Shown: positions 45,743 through 55,199, numbered from the stretch's first letter. The stretch: 64,000 nt of DNA from Periplaneta americana (GCF_040183065.1 NW_027185566.1:620001-684000), one strand, 5' to 3'. The notes: a model not told the origin generated them from the sequence alone. Numbers and translations are program-made.

Positions 45743-46486
45743 ATGACAGAAATTATTATTGCTTTTTTAACACTTTCATTATTAGAGATTCTCTTGGGAA
45801 TAGACAATTTGGTAATACTCAGTATCATCATTGGTCGGCTACCTGATGCTAAAACTCAAAGAATTGCAAGAAGAGTAGGTCTTCTTTTAGCCCTGATCCT
45901 TCGTATTAGTTTTTTATTTGCCATTACTTGGATTATGAGAATGGATGAACCTCTTTTTACTATTTTCAAACACAGTCTGAGTGTGAGAGATTTGATTTTA
46001 CTCTTTGGTGGTGGATTTCTCATCTATAGAGGAGTAAAAGAAATTGATGAAATGTTCAAAGATGCTAAATATCAAGGAAAAACCCAACAAGTCTCCTCAA
46101 ATTACAAAGCAACTCTTTCTAAGAAAAAACCAAAATTACTTGGAGTCATATTGGAAATAGCTTTTCTGGATGTCCTCTTTGCATTAGATTCCATTATTAC
46201 AGCAATTGCACTCTCCGATCATTTGGGAGTTATGATTGCAGCTAATATCTTTGCTGTATTTCTAATGATGTTAATTGTAGGCTGGATATCCAAATTTTTG
46301 GATAAAAATCCAGCTTTTAAAGTACTCGCAGTGTGTTTTCTCCTCTTAGTTGGGTTCACACTGGCTGCAGATGGATTAGGCTATCATATCCCTAAAGGAT
46401 ACCTTTATTTTGGAATTGGGTTTGCTCTCTTGATTGAAATATTAAACACTCTCTTACGCAAAGATACTACTGATAGTAAATCTTAA
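45743..46486 (+). CDS. terC: TerC family membrane protein
   Basis: 247 residues, seven to nine helices. The conserved acidic membrane motifs are EILLGIDNLVILS in helix 1 and AFLDVLFALDSIITAIALSD in the centre. TerC proteins export Mn2+ in several bacteria and protect secreted proteins' metal loading. It lies 6 nt after a secreted BOF protein. Its 3' end overlaps the convergent ABC ATPase gene by 20 nt. Confidence 0.9.
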   Translation: MTEIIIAFLTLSLLEILLGIDNLVILSIIIGRLPDAKTQRIARRVGLLLALILRISFLFAITWIMRMDEPLFTIFKHSLSVRDLILLFGGGFLIYRGVKEIDEMFKDAKYQGKTQQVSSNYKATLSKKKPKLLGVILEIAFLDVLFALDSIITAIALSDHLGVMIAANIFAVFLMMLIVGWISKFLDKNPAFKVLAVCFLLLVGFTLAADGLGYHIPKGYLYFGIGFALLIEILNTLLRKDTTDSKS

Positions 46487-47186
46487 GAATCTTTACAATC
46501 TCTTCCTCCAAAGATTTCTTGGAGTTGTTTAAATCTGAACTAGTAAATACTTGGACAACCCGAGAAGGTTGTCCTCCTAAAATAATCACTTGGTGACTGA
46601 ACAACAGTGCTTCTCGTATGTCATGAGTAACTAAGATTGTAGTTTTTTTTGAATCTTGAATATGCATTTTTAAAGAATTTTGAATATGTTCTTTGGTAAT
46701 AATATCCAAAGCTACAAAAGGCTCATCTAACAGTAACAATGGACTTTGAATTAGGAACTGTCGAATCATATGAACTCTTTGTCTGAGACCTCCACTCAAT
46801 TCTCTAGGATATTTATTTGCAAAATCTTGTAGATGAAACTGAGATAGTAATAATAGAATCTTTTTTCGAGAAAGCGATTGGGGTTCTTTTTGCAGAGAAG
46901 TTATCAGCATTAAATTTTCCAATACCGTCTTAAAAGGTAATAATAAGTCTTTTTGCGTCATATAACCTATTCTTTCTCGATAGGGTTGATCGGAGTCATT
47001 AAAAGTTATTTTTCCTGAATTATAACATTCTAACCCCGCAATAATATTGAGTAATGTACTCTTACCAGAGCCAGACCGACCTAGCACAGTTGTGATTTTT
47101 CCAGCTGGAATAATACAAGAAATCTTATCTAAGATACATTCTCGTTGGAAATAATGAGTAACTTCAGAAAGCTGAATTTCTACCAA
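46467..47186 (-). CDS. ABC transporter ATPase (ThiZ-like)
   Basis: 239 residues with Walker A GRSGSGKST (36-44), signature LSGGLRQR (130-137) and Walker B LLLLDEPF (150-157). It drives the transporter made by the two upstream genes. The start is a TTG (47186) lying directly after the TGA of the substrate-binding gene; the ribosome site GGAG is in that gene. The gene pattern is that of pyrimidine-precursor (ThiXYZ) or nitrate/taurine importers. Confidence 0.9.
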   Translation of the reverse strand: MVEIQLSEVTHYFQRECILDKISCIIPAGKITTVLGRSGSGKSTLLNIIAGLECYNSGKITFNDSDQPYRERIGYMTQKDLLLPFKTVLENLMLITSLQKEPQSLSRKKILLLLSQFHLQDFANKYPRELSGGLRQRVHMIRQFLIQSPLLLLDEPFVALDIITKEHIQNSLKMHIQDSKKTTILVTHDIREALLFSHQVIILGGQPSRVVQVFTSSDLNNSKKSLEEEIVKILKIYYQ

Positions 47187-48146
47187 TCAAAACTCCAGAT
47201 ATTCGTTAGTCATCAACATATTCGCTTTTAGATCTTGAGTAATAAGATGATGTTCTTTAACAAAAGAGAGATAATCCTGATAGCGTTTTTCACTCTGAAT
47301 CCCCCATTTCCCATCTTCTGTCAAAACTTGTGGCAACAAAATACCTAAAGACCTCTGAATCATATCGGCATTTAAAGTAGAGTCATATTTTAACATAATA
47401 TCTTTCGCACCCTCTGGATGTTGAACTGCCCATTGATATCCTTGAGATGTTGCCTTAAGAAACTGAATTATCTTTTGCTGATGGCGTTTTGTAAAATCTG
47501 ATTTCTGATTGATTAAAATAATAGGAGAGTAATCATCCAATGCAGGAATATATTGAGCCACTGGTAAAAAATTATAATCCACCTGCTCCACATCCAATTG
47601 TGCCCCTTGCCATCCTTGATACCCCCAAATAAAATCAACATTAGCTAAAGCGGATCTTATATTCATACTTCCAATCATTTTATTTTCAAATTGAGGTTGA
47701 GCTACTCCATTTAAAATAAGAAGTGCACGAATAATAGCCTCCTCCATAACAGAGCCCCAACCTCCATAAACTTTATTTTGTAAATCTTGAGGTCGATGAA
47801 TTGAATTTTTTTTTAGAGAATAAAAACCTGTTACATTATGTTGTAGTAAAGTAGCAACAGAAATAAGGGGTGCTTCTTCATCTTTAGCAAAAGTTAATTC
47901 CCCCTGCGAACTCAAAGCAAGTTCCACCTGATTACTCATCAATAGTGCAGTAGAACCTGTCTTACCGTACTCTATAAAATCTACATCCAAACCTTTTTGT
48001 TGGTAAAATCCATTTTCTTTAGCAACTAGAATCCCTATATGATTGGTATTGAAAGTCCAGTCCAATGCTAAACGAATTTTGTCAGAAGATTTTGATGAAC
48101 AACTCAGTAGTAAAACTCCACATAAAAAAATTCCTAATTTTCTCAT
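47187..48146 (-). CDS. ABC transporter substrate-binding lipoprotein (ThiY/NMT1-like)
   Basis: 319 residues: lipoprotein signal with C16 after L-L-S, then an NMT1/THI5-like periplasmic domain (LDWTFNTNHIGILVAKENGF, YGKTGS, ALSSQGEL). Relatives bind thiamine pyrimidine precursors; the ligand is not proven here. The AAGGAG site overlaps the end of the permease gene, whose stop is 2 nt before this ATG. Confidence 0.85.
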   Translation of the reverse strand: MRKLGIFLCGVLLLSCSSKSSDKIRLALDWTFNTNHIGILVAKENGFYQQKGLDVDFIEYGKTGSTALLMSNQVELALSSQGELTFAKDEEAPLISVATLLQHNVTGFYSLKKNSIHRPQDLQNKVYGGWGSVMEEAIIRALLILNGVAQPQFENKMIGSMNIRSALANVDFIWGYQGWQGAQLDVEQVDYNFLPVAQYIPALDDYSPIILINQKSDFTKRHQQKIIQFLKATSQGYQWAVQHPEGAKDIMLKYDSTLNADMIQRSLGILLPQVLTEDGKWGIQSEKRYQDYLSFVKEHHLITQDLKANMLMTNEYLEF

Positions 48147-48148
48147 TT

Positions 48149-48907
48149 TTATTCTCCTTGATATCCCAATTTTTTTTGTGCTAATTTTTTAAAATAAAAA
48201 GCCCCTATATACATAATAGAACTCACTAATATAATAATATAAACACTCCCAAACAAAGCCAAACTATTAAATGAAGATAAAGATTTGGTCAGTAATACAC
48301 CCAAACCTGTGCTAGATCCTAAAAACTCCGCTACAATAGCCGATGTTAAACTATAAGTCAGAGCAATTTTAAGCCCGAAAATAGCGTTGAGCAAACAAAA
48401 AGGAAAAAGAATACGAAAAAAAATATTTTTCTTACTCGCTCTGAGTAGTTGAGCAACAGAAAGCATCTCAGGTTCCACATTATCCAGTCCATTTTTAAAG
48501 GAACTGAGGATAGGGTACAATGCAAAAATAAAAACAATCCAGATCTTGGACAATACTCCAAAACCAAACCATAAAATCATTAAAGGACTCAAAGCAACTA
48601 ATGGGATAATTTGCAAAATAAAAATCAATGGAAAAAATGTAAATTCTAACCATTTGAAATATAAAAAAACTCCCCCCAATAAAATACCTACCACAAACGC
48701 TAACAAAACACCCAATACAGCCTCTGCAAAAGTAATACAGGTATGGTCAAAAAAAAGAGCTCCATGCTCCCAAACATAAATGAAAACTCGAGAAGGTCTA
48801 GGAAAAATATATTCTGGTATATGAAAAAAATAGGCAGAGCACTCTAAAAGAAAAACAAAACATAAAACATAAAACAATCCTAAATAAATAATCTTATAAT
48901 GCCCCAT
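48149..48907 (-). CDS. ABC transporter permease (ThiX-like)
   Basis: 252 residues with five to six helices and the EAA loop of the nitrate/taurine/ThiX permease group (FKNGLDNVEPEMLSVAQLLRAS, then FFRILFPFCLLNAIFGLKIAL). It is the channel partner of the ATPase and binding protein just downstream. GAGGGG ribosome site. No TPP riboswitch is visible upstream. Confidence 0.87.
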   Translation of the reverse strand: MGHYKIIYLGLFYVLCFVFLLECSAYFFHIPEYIFPRPSRVFIYVWEHGALFFDHTCITFAEAVLGVLLAFVVGILLGGVFLYFKWLEFTFFPLIFILQIIPLVALSPLMILWFGFGVLSKIWIVFIFALYPILSSFKNGLDNVEPEMLSVAQLLRASKKNIFFRILFPFCLLNAIFGLKIALTYSLTSAIVAEFLGSSTGLGVLLTKSLSSFNSLALFGSVYIIILVSSIMYIGAFYFKKLAQKKLGYQGE

Positions 48908-48928
48908 ATCCCCTCTAAAAATTATAAA

Positions 48929-49441
48929 TTAATGACTTGCCATCCACTGTTTTAATTCTTCTTCCTCATAATAAAAAAGTTCCTGTTCCAAAAAACGCTC
49001 TTTATCTCCTTCTGGCATTTCCTTAAAAACATTTTGAATTCCTTCAATTTCTTCTCTTTCTTCAGGAGTTAAAGACTCTAAATCTGCTTCATCCAACATA
49101 ATAATATCTTCTAAAGTATCAAACTGAAAATATTGCAGAGCAATAATTCCAATCATCAAACTTAAATTTTTTTCATCAGAATGAGCCTCTATTGTTTCTA
49201 TCATTTCTTCATCCAAAAGATAACCCAAAATATCTTCATTCTCTTCTTCCGTATATTCTTGAAACCCAGTTAAAATCAACATTCTATCTAAATCTTTAAA
49301 AACAGCAATAACTTCCTTTTTTTGTTGCACCAGAGAAATCAGTTTTTGATTTTGTGCTTCCACATCAAAATTCTCTGTAATAACCCCAGAAACATAATAA
49401 TCGTAAAATTCTTGATCTATCCAATTCAACTGAAAACTCAT
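48929..49441 (-). CDS. acidic protein of unknown function at head of ABC operon
   Basis: 170 residues, strongly acidic (many Glu/Asp), with no signal or membrane part and a mostly helical pattern. I do not recognise the family. It is 21 nt upstream of the permease gene on the same strand, so it is probably the first gene of the ABC unit. Whether it acts with the transporter is unknown. Confidence 0.65.
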   Translation of the reverse strand: MSFQLNWIDQEFYDYYVSGVITENFDVEAQNQKLISLVQQKKEVIAVFKDLDRMLILTGFQEYTEEENEDILGYLLDEEMIETIEAHSDEKNLSLMIGIIALQYFQFDTLEDIIMLDEADLESLTPEEREEIEGIQNVFKEMPEGDKERFLEQELFYYEEEELKQWMASH

Positions 49442-49519
49442 CCTATACCTCTGACATTAAAGATAATATGGACCTCGCTAAAAGTAAAAACTTTTTAAGT
49501 TCTTCATCACAAAAACCGA

Positions 49520-50215
49520 ATGTCTACAAAAAAACTTGTGGTCAATAGAATGTTTAAAAAATCCTTACTTATCTTCGTTTTCTGTTTTTCCCTCCCTTCG
49601 GTAACAAATGCTCAGGATGTTTCTCTTCCTGCAGAAACCAAACAAGAACAAAAATTGCACTATTCCGTATCTTTAGGATTAGGCTATCAATCTTTTACTT
49701 ATTTCGTAGATCAAAACCGTGCTATGGAAAGTTTTCTAACTCTGAATTTACTCACAGCTTATTATCCTCTATCTTTTTTAGCATTATCCTACCATTTGGG
49801 GTTAGGAGTACTCTCTTTTTACAATACGGATACCCTTTCTAACCAACATTTAGTTTACTTTCCTGACGAAGTAAGTAGGATCAACGTAGAGAATACTCTC
49901 TCATTAGAATTTTTTGGATTTATTAATTCTGACAGCCTCATGTATTTTGCTACTGGAGGATCCTATATCTATATGGGGAATATGAGTCAAAAAAGTAGCA
50001 CCAACACAAGTGGTTTTCCTAAGTCTCAACAGCACCAAATCTACTTTAAAACATCCTTAGGAAGCCGCTTTGCACTCTACAACCATACACTGATGGATGT
50101 CCAGCTTTATTTGATGATACCATTTAAAAAAATACGTTCATGGGTAAATGAAGGACAAAAAATATACAAACAACTCGCTTTTGGATTTGAAATTTCAATC
50201 GGATATTTTGATTGA
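49520..50215 (+). CDS. probable outer-membrane beta-barrel protein
   Basis: 231 residues with a signal peptide (the true start may be the ATG at 49550, which gives a compact signal MFKKSLLIFVFCF and cut near A31 of the long form). The body has alternating aromatic beta strands and ends with aromatic residues (IGYFD), as in small barrels. There is no recognisable family. No ribosome site is clear for either start. Confidence 0.6.
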   Translation: MSTKKLVVNRMFKKSLLIFVFCFSLPSVTNAQDVSLPAETKQEQKLHYSVSLGLGYQSFTYFVDQNRAMESFLTLNLLTAYYPLSFLALSYHLGLGVLSFYNTDTLSNQHLVYFPDEVSRINVENTLSLEFFGFINSDSLMYFATGGSYIYMGNMSQKSSTNTSGFPKSQQHQIYFKTSLGSRFALYNHTLMDVQLYLMIPFKKIRSWVNEGQKIYKQLAFGFEISIGYFD

Positions 50216-50232
50216 TAGAAAAATTAAGGATA

Positions 50233-50257
50233 CGGGACCTCTATTCAAGAGGTCCCG
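50233..50257 (-). terminator. perfect hairpin between barrel gene and oxidoreductase
   Basis: CGGGACCTC and GAGGTCCCG form a perfect 9-bp stem with a 7-nt loop, between convergent genes. On the minus strand a TTTTT run comes about 9 nt later, so it mainly serves the oxidoreductase. Confidence 0.75.
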
Positions 50258-50272
50258 CTAAGAGATCAAAGT

Positions 50273-52534
50273 TTATAAAGAAACACTATTATGTCTTTCT
50301 TTAAGTCTATTCCATCTCCAATCTACATCTTTTTGAAATTCAGCTACTATATCTGCATTTTCTGGTTTCATTAAATGTTTGGTTTTACCCATTAGTTTTA
50401 ACCATTCCGTTACAGGTACATTCTGTTTCATTTTTTCAGGATCGTAGGTAATTGTTGTTTTTCCTTGTTCTACCTCATAGAGTGGGAAGAAATTAGTTTT
50501 CACAGCCATATCCACAATTCTAGATCCTAACCGATCCTCTGATTTCCAGTTCATAGGACAAGCACTCAAGATTTTACCATAAGCCATTCCCATATGTTTT
50601 GCATACCATTGAGCTTTAGCCGCTTTTTTAATAAGATCTACAGGTTGGGATTCCACACCAGTAAAGACATAAGGAATTCCTGTTCCTGTCATAATTTGGA
50701 TGGTATCTTTGTGTTTGAAGGTATTACCCCTTCCTGCTACTCCAACATGAGAAGTAGAAGTTGCGTGTCCTAAAGGAGTAGAGTAAGATAATTGGTTTCC
50801 TGTGTTCATATACCCTTCGTTATCGTACTCTAAAATAATCATTTTATGGTTTCGGTTAGCTGCACCAATAATTGGTCCCATACCAATATCTGCACCACCA
50901 TCTCCTGTAAACATAATAAATGTCATTTCTTCATCAGCAGCAATCTCACCACGTCTTTTTCTCTCTGCAAACATTTCTGCAATTCCAGAAATTGTAGCTG
51001 CACCATTTTGAAAGAGGTTATGCACATAGGTTACTTTATGAGATGTAAATGGATACCCAGTAGAAGTAACCATACCACAACCTGTTTGAAACAAAATAGT
51101 AACATAGCCTTTAATCCCTCTTAGAAAGGTATTTAGTCCTGAGAAAATTCCACAGCCATTACATGCTCCATGCCCAGCACCTAGTCTTTTTACTTGTTTA
51201 GAGATGTCCCTTAAATTGAAAGAACTCACTTTCACCTTTCCATCTTCGCCCATTTCAGTAGTAATACCGTTGTCCTGCTCTTCCAGAGTTAAAGGTTTAA
51301 ATCCTGGTGCAAAATTTCTACTAGCATCTCCAGGGTTAACACCAAAATAGTCAAAAGTTTTCATCTTTTCCACATGTTCCAATGCTTCGTTAAATAACTC
51401 TTCTGCCTCAGAGATAAAGAAATCTCTCCCCCCTAATCCATAAACACGACTAATAACCTTAACATTACAATTCGCATCTTTAAGAAGGGCTTTAATTTCC
51501 AAAGACATATTTCCACCCATTCCGCTATAGGTATCTTGTCTGTCTAAAACGACAACAGCTTTAGCTTTGGAGAGCACTTTTAAAAGTTCCTCTCTTGGGA
51601 AAGGTCTGAAAGCAACTGGAGAAACAAGTCCCACTTTTTTCCCAGATTCTCTCAGACTATCTACTGCCATAACAACACTAGAAAGAGAAGCCCCTAGAGA
51701 AACCATAAGAACATCCGCATCTTCTGCTTTATGAGTGTGGACCAGACTATATTTTCTTCCTGAAAGTTTTTCAAAATCAGCAAAAACACCTTCAATAACT
51801 TTCACGGCATTCTCAATCCCTTGAAAAAGCTGATAACGGTTTTCCATATAATCTGGCTCATTCATATAGCCTCCAATAGTTACAGGTTTTTTAGGATCTG
51901 TACTACTGTATTCGTATTGGAATGGTCCTATAAAATTTTGAACATCCTTCTCATTACTAAATGTAAAGACTTTCTTCTTTTGGTGAGATGTAAAATATCC
52001 ATCAAAACAAATAGCAATAGGAATTCGAACATCTGGGTGCTCAGCAATTCTTGGTGCACAAATATTCAAATCGTAAACAGATTGGGCATCTTTGGCAAAA
52101 AGAACGAGCCAACCCGCGTTTAGAGCCATCATAACATCAGAATGATCACATTTAATGTCCAATGGACCAGAAACGGATCGGTTAACAATATTCAATACCA
52201 TAGGAAATCTTGTTCCAGACTGAACAGGCAACTGCTCCATAGCATATAAAAGACCATTAGCACTAGTAGCATTAACAACACGCCCACCACCAGTAGCCGC
52301 ACCATAACAAATACCAAATGCTCCATGTTCTCCATCCGCAGGAATCATATGGATAGTATTCTTTCCATCTGCTTTCATTTCATCTACATACTGAGGAACC
52401 TCAGTTGATGGAGAAATTGGGAAATACCCCATGACATGGTAATTGATTTGACTAGCCGCAATAGCCGCAAGTTCGTTACCACTTTCTACAGTAAATTCTT
52501 GGGCTGCAGTCCCTTTGTTTAAAATTTCACTCAT
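50273..52534 (-). CDS. 2-oxoacid (pyruvate):ferredoxin oxidoreductase, fused alpha-beta subunit
   Basis: 753 residues. Residues 1 to about 410 match the alpha (PorA) domain: GYFPISPSTEV, and GATGGGRVVNAT. Residues from about 440 are the beta (PorB) TPP domain, with GHGACNGCG, FTGDGGADIGM (TPP-Mg site) and EYDNEGYMNTGNQ. In most organisms these are separate. With the gamma-delta gene 14 nt upstream it should make acetyl-CoA (or another acyl-CoA), CO2 and reduced ferredoxin. AGGGG site. The 2-oxoacid is not proven to be pyruvate. Confidence 0.88.
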   Translation of the reverse strand: MSEILNKGTAAQEFTVESGNELAAIAASQINYHVMGYFPISPSTEVPQYVDEMKADGKNTIHMIPADGEHGAFGICYGAATGGGRVVNATSANGLLYAMEQLPVQSGTRFPMVLNIVNRSVSGPLDIKCDHSDVMMALNAGWLVLFAKDAQSVYDLNICAPRIAEHPDVRIPIAICFDGYFTSHQKKKVFTFSNEKDVQNFIGPFQYEYSSTDPKKPVTIGGYMNEPDYMENRYQLFQGIENAVKVIEGVFADFEKLSGRKYSLVHTHKAEDADVLMVSLGASLSSVVMAVDSLRESGKKVGLVSPVAFRPFPREELLKVLSKAKAVVVLDRQDTYSGMGGNMSLEIKALLKDANCNVKVISRVYGLGGRDFFISEAEELFNEALEHVEKMKTFDYFGVNPGDASRNFAPGFKPLTLEEQDNGITTEMGEDGKVKVSSFNLRDISKQVKRLGAGHGACNGCGIFSGLNTFLRGIKGYVTILFQTGCGMVTSTGYPFTSHKVTYVHNLFQNGAATISGIAEMFAERKRRGEIAADEEMTFIMFTGDGGADIGMGPIIGAANRNHKMIILEYDNEGYMNTGNQLSYSTPLGHATSTSHVGVAGRGNTFKHKDTIQIMTGTGIPYVFTGVESQPVDLIKKAAKAQWYAKHMGMAYGKILSACPMNWKSEDRLGSRIVDMAVKTNFFPLYEVEQGKTTITYDPEKMKQNVPVTEWLKLMGKTKHLMKPENADIVAEFQKDVDWRWNRLKERHNSVSL

Positions 52535-52548
52535 ATTTTTATCCCCTA

Positions 52549-53562
52549 CTATTTGTTGTTCTGCACAGATTCTGTTTTGTTTAAAGAATCCACAGTTAAA
52601 GAGCTTACATCATAATCCATCTCTTTAGCTTCTACAAGTGCTTTCACAGGGCATGTTTCAACACATTTAAGACAACCTTTACAATATTGATAGTCTACTC
52701 CTACCATATTCATGGTGTCTTTTCCAGTTTTTTTATCCTTCCCTGGTTTAAAAACAATACACTGATCAGAACAAACAATGTTACAAACTCCGCAGTTAAT
52801 ACATTTTTCTGCAGAAAATAGAGGAATCCAACCATAACGACCCGCAGAAAGATTTTTTCTAGCAGCGTTTCCTGGGTTAGGAATTGTTCCTCCTATAACT
52901 TGTTTTGTATATCCAAGACCACCTGATCTTACATATGGTTTAAAAGATGCTGAAGGATCCCCTGTAGCTACAACATTTTTGACTTCTTCAAATCCTCGAC
53001 CAATAGCTTTAATATTAGCTTGTAACAAAGCTGGATATTTCTTACCAATGACCTCTTCAAATAGTTGAACAATAGCTTCCTTTTTGATAAAACCAGTTGC
53101 TTTAGACAAAGCCCCTAAAAGAACTCCATTACTCTTTACCTCTTCCTCCAGAGCAATAGTGGTAGCATCTACCAACCAAAGGTTAGCTTTTGGAATGTCG
53201 GCGATTTTCATTACTTCTTCCGCAGATTTTCTTGTGTTTAGAACAATAACAGTGTGTTCATCCACTCCAGCTAACACATCTGGATTTTTTAAAATTGCAT
53301 CTGTAAACACAACCAGTACATCTGGATGCTCAATTGGAGTCGCAATTCTAATCTCAGTTCCTGGATCGGCAAAACGAATGAAAGCCTTGACAGGACTCCC
53401 TTTTTTTTCTGATCCATAAGAGGAGAAACTAACCACGTTAAACCCGAGAACTTGCCCTACATCTGAGAGCATTTTTCCTGCAAGGTTGGCACCAAGCCCT
53501 CCAATACTTTCAAAACGGATTTCATACAATCCGTATTGATCCACTTTTGGTAATAAACCCAT
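52549..53562 (-). CDS. 2-oxoacid:ferredoxin oxidoreductase, fused gamma-delta subunit
   Basis: 337 residues from the ATG at 53562 (AGGGG 7 nt upstream; the longer TTG form lacks support). Residues 1-190 are the gamma domain (ESIGGLGANLAGKML, SYGSEKKGSPVKAFIR). The C-terminal delta domain has two 4Fe-4S sites: C254-C257-C260-C264 and C294-C297-C300-C304. It carries electrons to ferredoxin. The gene directly precedes the alpha-beta fusion by 14 nt. Confidence 0.9.
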   Translation of the reverse strand: MGLLPKVDQYGLYEIRFESIGGLGANLAGKMLSDVGQVLGFNVVSFSSYGSEKKGSPVKAFIRFADPGTEIRIATPIEHPDVLVVFTDAILKNPDVLAGVDEHTVIVLNTRKSAEEVMKIADIPKANLWLVDATTIALEEEVKSNGVLLGALSKATGFIKKEAIVQLFEEVIGKKYPALLQANIKAIGRGFEEVKNVVATGDPSASFKPYVRSGGLGYTKQVIGGTIPNPGNAARKNLSAGRYGWIPLFSAEKCINCGVCNIVCSDQCIVFKPGKDKKTGKDTMNMVGVDYQYCKGCLKCVETCPVKALVEAKEMDYDVSSLTVDSLNKTESVQNNK

Positions 53563-53703
53563 AAAATAACCCCTTGGCAATGTAATAAACTATACCCAAA
53601 GAACAAGGGTATAATTTTAGATTTGCCCTTAATATATTACTCTGAAAGGTAATAAAAGTTTAAAACAAAGGCAAGTGATTTCTACGATAAAATTTAAAAT
53701 GAG

Positions 53704-53775
53704 AGCGAGAGACGGGAATCGAACCCGCGACCTCAACCTTGGCAAGGTTGCGCTCTACCGATAAGCTACTCTCGC
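53704..53775 (-). tRNA. tRNA-Gly (GCC anticodon)
   Basis: 72-nt cloverleaf read on the minus strand: acceptor GCGAGAG / CTCTCGC, anticodon stem CAACC / GGTTG around TTGCCAA (anticodon GCC), T arm with TTCGAAT. CCA is not encoded. Confidence 0.95.
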
Positions 53776-53942
53776 AAAAAAAAGATGAGATAAATTTAAT
53801 ACAATCTCAATTGAAATTCAACAATTAATAAAAATATTTCTTGTAATCAACAAAAACACCACTAACCACCTCATAAGCAAGTCAGTACTTCAATAACCTA
53901 AATGGAAGCCCCTAAAAACTAGGGGCAAAATTATCTTTTAAA

Positions 53943-54632
53943 CTATTTCCATTCACAAGCTTCAGCAATCAGAGGAAATTGTTTTGCTAGTTCCGCCCTT
54001 ATAGCCAATGCAATATCAATATGTTCTTTTTGTGTACCATGTCCACCTCTGAGGTTTACATAATGGATCCAACTCCGAAGGGAACCTTTCATATAAAGTT
54101 TGGTTCTCACATTTAACGGGAGTAAAAACCTCGCCTGTTCCTTAGCAATCCCTCGCTCTAAAGCCTCTTCATAAAACTCTTCTGAAAGTTCGATCACCTT
54201 TTCTTGAGCTTCTTTGAACCAATTTTGATCCTCTATAGACATGTCGTCAATACTATTTTGTCTATTTTTTATATCTTGTCTTCTAGCTGGGGCTATTTCA
54301 TAGCCTAAACTAGCTTTAGCATAACGTTGGCTAAATTCCTGAAAACTAAAACTTCTATGTCTTATTATCTGCTGTGCCATAGCTCTAGATGTAATAATTT
54401 CAAAGGTTACATCTACCATTTCAAAAACGGACCAGTGAGCTTCTTTGATACAGTAAGCAATGAGCTTTGCATAACTCGCATTTTGTTGGTTAGACGGAGC
54501 CGACACTCTAGTTACATAGGCTATTAAGGCTTCTGCATTATTATGAATAGCTTTTTTAAAGTCTTCTATTCCTTCTAAACTATTGAGGTATCCCTCATCT
54601 ATTATGGTTTTTGACACTAATCGAACATCCAT
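53943..54632 (-). CDS. thyX: flavin-dependent thymidylate synthase
   Basis: 229 residues from the ATG at 54632 with GAGAGGGGG upstream; a longer frame to 54689 has no site. The ThyX motif RHRxxSxxxxSxRY is present at 91-104 (RHRSFSFQEFSQRY). It makes dTMP from dUMP with FAD and methylene-tetrahydrofolate, so no ThyA is needed. Stands alone near the tRNA-Gly gene. Confidence 0.95.
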   Translation of the reverse strand: MDVRLVSKTIIDEGYLNSLEGIEDFKKAIHNNAEALIAYVTRVSAPSNQQNASYAKLIAYCIKEAHWSVFEMVDVTFEIITSRAMAQQIIRHRSFSFQEFSQRYAKASLGYEIAPARRQDIKNRQNSIDDMSIEDQNWFKEAQEKVIELSEEFYEEALERGIAKEQARFLLPLNVRTKLYMKGSLRSWIHYVNLRGGHGTQKEHIDIALAIRAELAKQFPLIAEACEWK

Positions 54633-54797
54633 AAATTCCCCCTCTCTTTTTGGTATAGAAATTATAAAAAGAATATGACTATTTGTCAAAATTTATTCAA
54701 AAATTATTTTTGCTTCCTTGATTGTTACATTAGTTCAAGAATATAAAAAATTTCCCATATGTCCTTCTAATCATTATCTTTACTTGAGAGGTGTTCT

Positions 54798-55199
54798 GTG
54801 AAAATAGCTGTCGTTGCTTCCACTATTGCTGTGGATTGTGTAGAACTGAAAAATAAAATTCTTCATTACTTAAAACAAAAAGATATAGAAACCATAGATG
54901 GTGGTCCATTTGGAACAGAAAAACCCGTCAACCCACTACAATATGTAGAAAATACAGCTCGGATGATTCCATCAAAACAGATAGATAAAGCTATTAGTAT
55001 ATGCAAAATGGGAGTTTCTGTAGCTCGAGCCTCCATAAATGCAGGAATTGATCCAGATGAAATTGCCCAGCAAAATGTTACAGCACCTAATTCCTTAAAA
55101 AACTACAAAATTCTTACCTTGGGCACTCGTTTTACTTGGGAAGAAACAAAAATCTATATAGATAACTTTATCGAATCAACGACCTTAAAGTACAACTAA
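54798..55199 (+). CDS. divergent RpiB/LacAB-like protein (GTG start)
   Basis: 133 residues with the overall RpiB pattern: MKIAVVAST strand, DGGPFGTEKPVNPLQYVENTA, the cysteine in ISICKMGVS (C69), and a late ILTLGTRF. RpiB's SDHAG and CGTGIG phosphate/active-site motifs are changed (VASTIAV and CKMGVS), and the family's CHD histidine block is not seen. It could be a relative with a new function rather than ribose-5-phosphate isomerase. GTG start with GAGAGG upstream. Confidence 0.6.
   Translation: MKIAVVASTIAVDCVELKNKILHYLKQKDIETIDGGPFGTEKPVNPLQYVENTARMIPSKQIDKAISICKMGVSVARASINAGIDPDEIAQQNVTAPNSLKNYKILTLGTRFTWEETKIYIDNFIESTTLKYN

Noticed and set aside
49442-49519. TPP riboswitch before the ThiXYZ-like operon
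   Set aside because: The 78-nt gap shows no conserved thi-box elements.
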